A stretch of 64,000 bases of DNA from the NCBI GenBank assembly GCA_016710595.1, contig JADJVM010000006.1, forward strand, positions 283,897 through 347,896. The letters are read 5' to 3'. A program made the translations under genes and the position numbers. Below are positions 63,277 to 64,000 of this stretch, one piece after another. Under the pieces are notes generated by a model. It was not told the DNA's origin and searched no databases. It saw only the letters and a program-made list of their open reading frames with translations. This DNA comes from Niastella sp. Its GTDB lineage: Bacteria > Bacteroidota > Bacteroidia > Chitinophagales > Chitinophagaceae. Position 1 is the stretch's first letter; every line of letters starts with the position of its first letter.

Positions 63277-64000
63277 TTATATTTTTTCTGCCACTCTTAA
63301 TTTGGCACTCCTGGATCTTTTATTTTTTTCCATTTCTGCTTTTGTGGGCAGCATGGGTTTTTTATTTACGGGTTTCAATACACTTGCCGGCCGGGTTCCA
63401 TAAATGTCATCTGCGAATACTTCCTGAAAACTTCCTTGCTTAAAAAAAATTTTCACTACCCGGTCTTCCAGGGAATGAAAAGTAATTACCGCCATTCTAC
63501 CACCCGGCTTAAGAACCTTTGCCGATTGCTCAAGCATTTCTTTGAGCGCTCCCATTTCGTCGTTTACTTCGATGCGTATTGCCTGGAACAACTGAGCAAA
63601 ATATTTATTTGGATTCCCCTTTACAATTGGCTGTACCGCTTGCTTTAGCCGGCTTATTGTACCAATGGGGCTAATTTCCCGCTGGGTTACAATTGTTTTT
63701 GCCAGCGTTTTGGCATTGGTAACTTCACCATATTGCTCAAACATTTTGTGGAGGCGATTTTCCGGGTAGGTTTGCAAAACTTCTGCGGCGGTTAAGGTAT
63801 TCCGGGTATCCATACGCATATCTAAATTGGCATCGAACCGTGTAGAGAAACCTCGTTCGCCTTCATTAAACTGGTGGCTGGATACACCCAGGTCAGCCAA
63901 AATCCCATCTACCTGTGTTACCTGGTGCAGGCGTAAAAAACGTTGCAGGTGCCTAAAGTTTTGAGGAATAAACAGGAAACGATCATCAGCAGGTAAATTC
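63277..64000 (-). CDS. rsmH: 16S rRNA m4C1402 methyltransferase, N-terminus cut by window edge
   Basis: SAM-dependent rRNA methyltransferase RsmH (MraW). The frame is open from the right edge: the part seen (about 240 residues) has DGILADLGVSSHQFN, ERGFSTRFDANLDMRMD, the NKYFAQLFQAIRIEVNDE stretch and the LKPGGRMAVITFHSLEDR signature. The N-terminal SAM-binding part is outside. A TTG at 63900 is not the start, since coding sequence continues upstream of it. One base before ftsL. Confidence 0.95.
   Translation of the reverse strand, partial: NLPADDRFLFIPQNFRHLQRFLRLHQVTQVDGILADLGVSSHQFNEGERGFSTRFDANLDMRMDTRNTLTAAEVLQTYPENRLHKMFEQYGEVTNAKTLAKTIVTQREISPIGTISRLKQAVQPIVKGNPNKYFAQLFQAIRIEVNDEMGALKEMLEQSAKVLKPGGRMAVITFHSLEDRVVKIFFKQGSFQEVFADDIYGTRPASVLKPVNKKPMLPTKAEMEKNKRSRSAKLRVAEKI

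Noticed and set aside
1..64000. CRISPR arrays, insertion sequences, prophage, tRNA or rRNA genes
   Set aside because: None was seen by eye. No regularly spaced repeats, transposase or integrase motifs, or cloverleaf-like segments were found. A tRNAscan or repeat search was not possible.

Overview
The window is a piece of a Bacteroidota chromosome, most likely Chitinophagaceae or a close relative. The evidence is an AT-rich genome, repeated promoters of the TAnnTTTG type, little sign of Shine-Dalgarno sequences, two secreted proteins ending in a type IX secretion (T9SS) sorting domain, a SAM-I riboswitch before methionine genes, FtsZ/FtsQ/MraY with Bacteroidota-style extensions, and a HYC_CC_PP/TonB receptor pair. 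No CRISPR array, insertion sequence, prophage, rRNA or tRNA gene was recognised. Most of the window is conserved chromosomal backbone.

Layout. 1-2 kb: 5' two thirds or more of ppk1 (minus, runs off the left edge), divergent from rpsT. 2.6-5.9 kb: secreted endonuclease I and a secreted M14 carboxypeptidase. 6-7.9 kb: rpsF-rpsR-rplI and an RRM RNA-binding protein with a long leader. 8-12 kb: a T9SS glycosidase-like protein (minus) and a DUF4139 protein carrying a TonB-plug-like insert. 12-19.3 kb: sucD and a 2,019-residue alpha-2-macroglobulin with a CxEQ thioester motif. 19.4-22.1 kb: SAM-I riboswitch plus terminator controlling metB-hom. 22.2-30.9 kb: aspS, a lipoprotein esterase overlapping a YkuD-like protein, an MBL hydrolase, a giant propeller/beta-barrel protein and yjdM.

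31-43.6 kb is mostly minus strand: a small unknown gene, a cluster of membrane protein, winged-helix regulator, Coq4-like protein, DgkA and DUF1361 protein, a glycosidase-like lipoprotein, glutamate dehydrogenase, cytochrome c maturation genes (ccmB, ccsA/ccmC, ccmD) interrupted by a membrane-anchored FMN glutamate-synthase-like gene, tdk and waaA. A possible small RNA lies between the ccm genes. 43.7-47.6 kb (plus): HYC_CC_PP protein, a TonB receptor with an N-terminal heavy-metal domain, and a barnase/barstar pair.

47.9-64 kb is the division and cell wall (dcw) cluster on the minus strand, read from right to left: rsmH (cut by the window edge), ftsL, ftsI, murE, mraY, then a 292-bp gap with decayed-looking repeats and a tiny ORF, then murD, ftsW, murG, murC, ftsQ, ftsA, ftsZ. 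These genes make lipid-linked peptidoglycan precursor (MurE has the DNPR signature of meso-diaminopimelate enzymes) and build the divisome. murF and ddl are not in the cluster.

The observations most worth following up are the TonB-plug-like insert in the DUF4139 protein, the candidate small RNA at 38.35-38.49 kb, the metal-related receptor locus, the membrane-anchored barnase with its barstar, and the unexplained insertion between mraY and murD. None of these is proven to be a new system from sequence alone.
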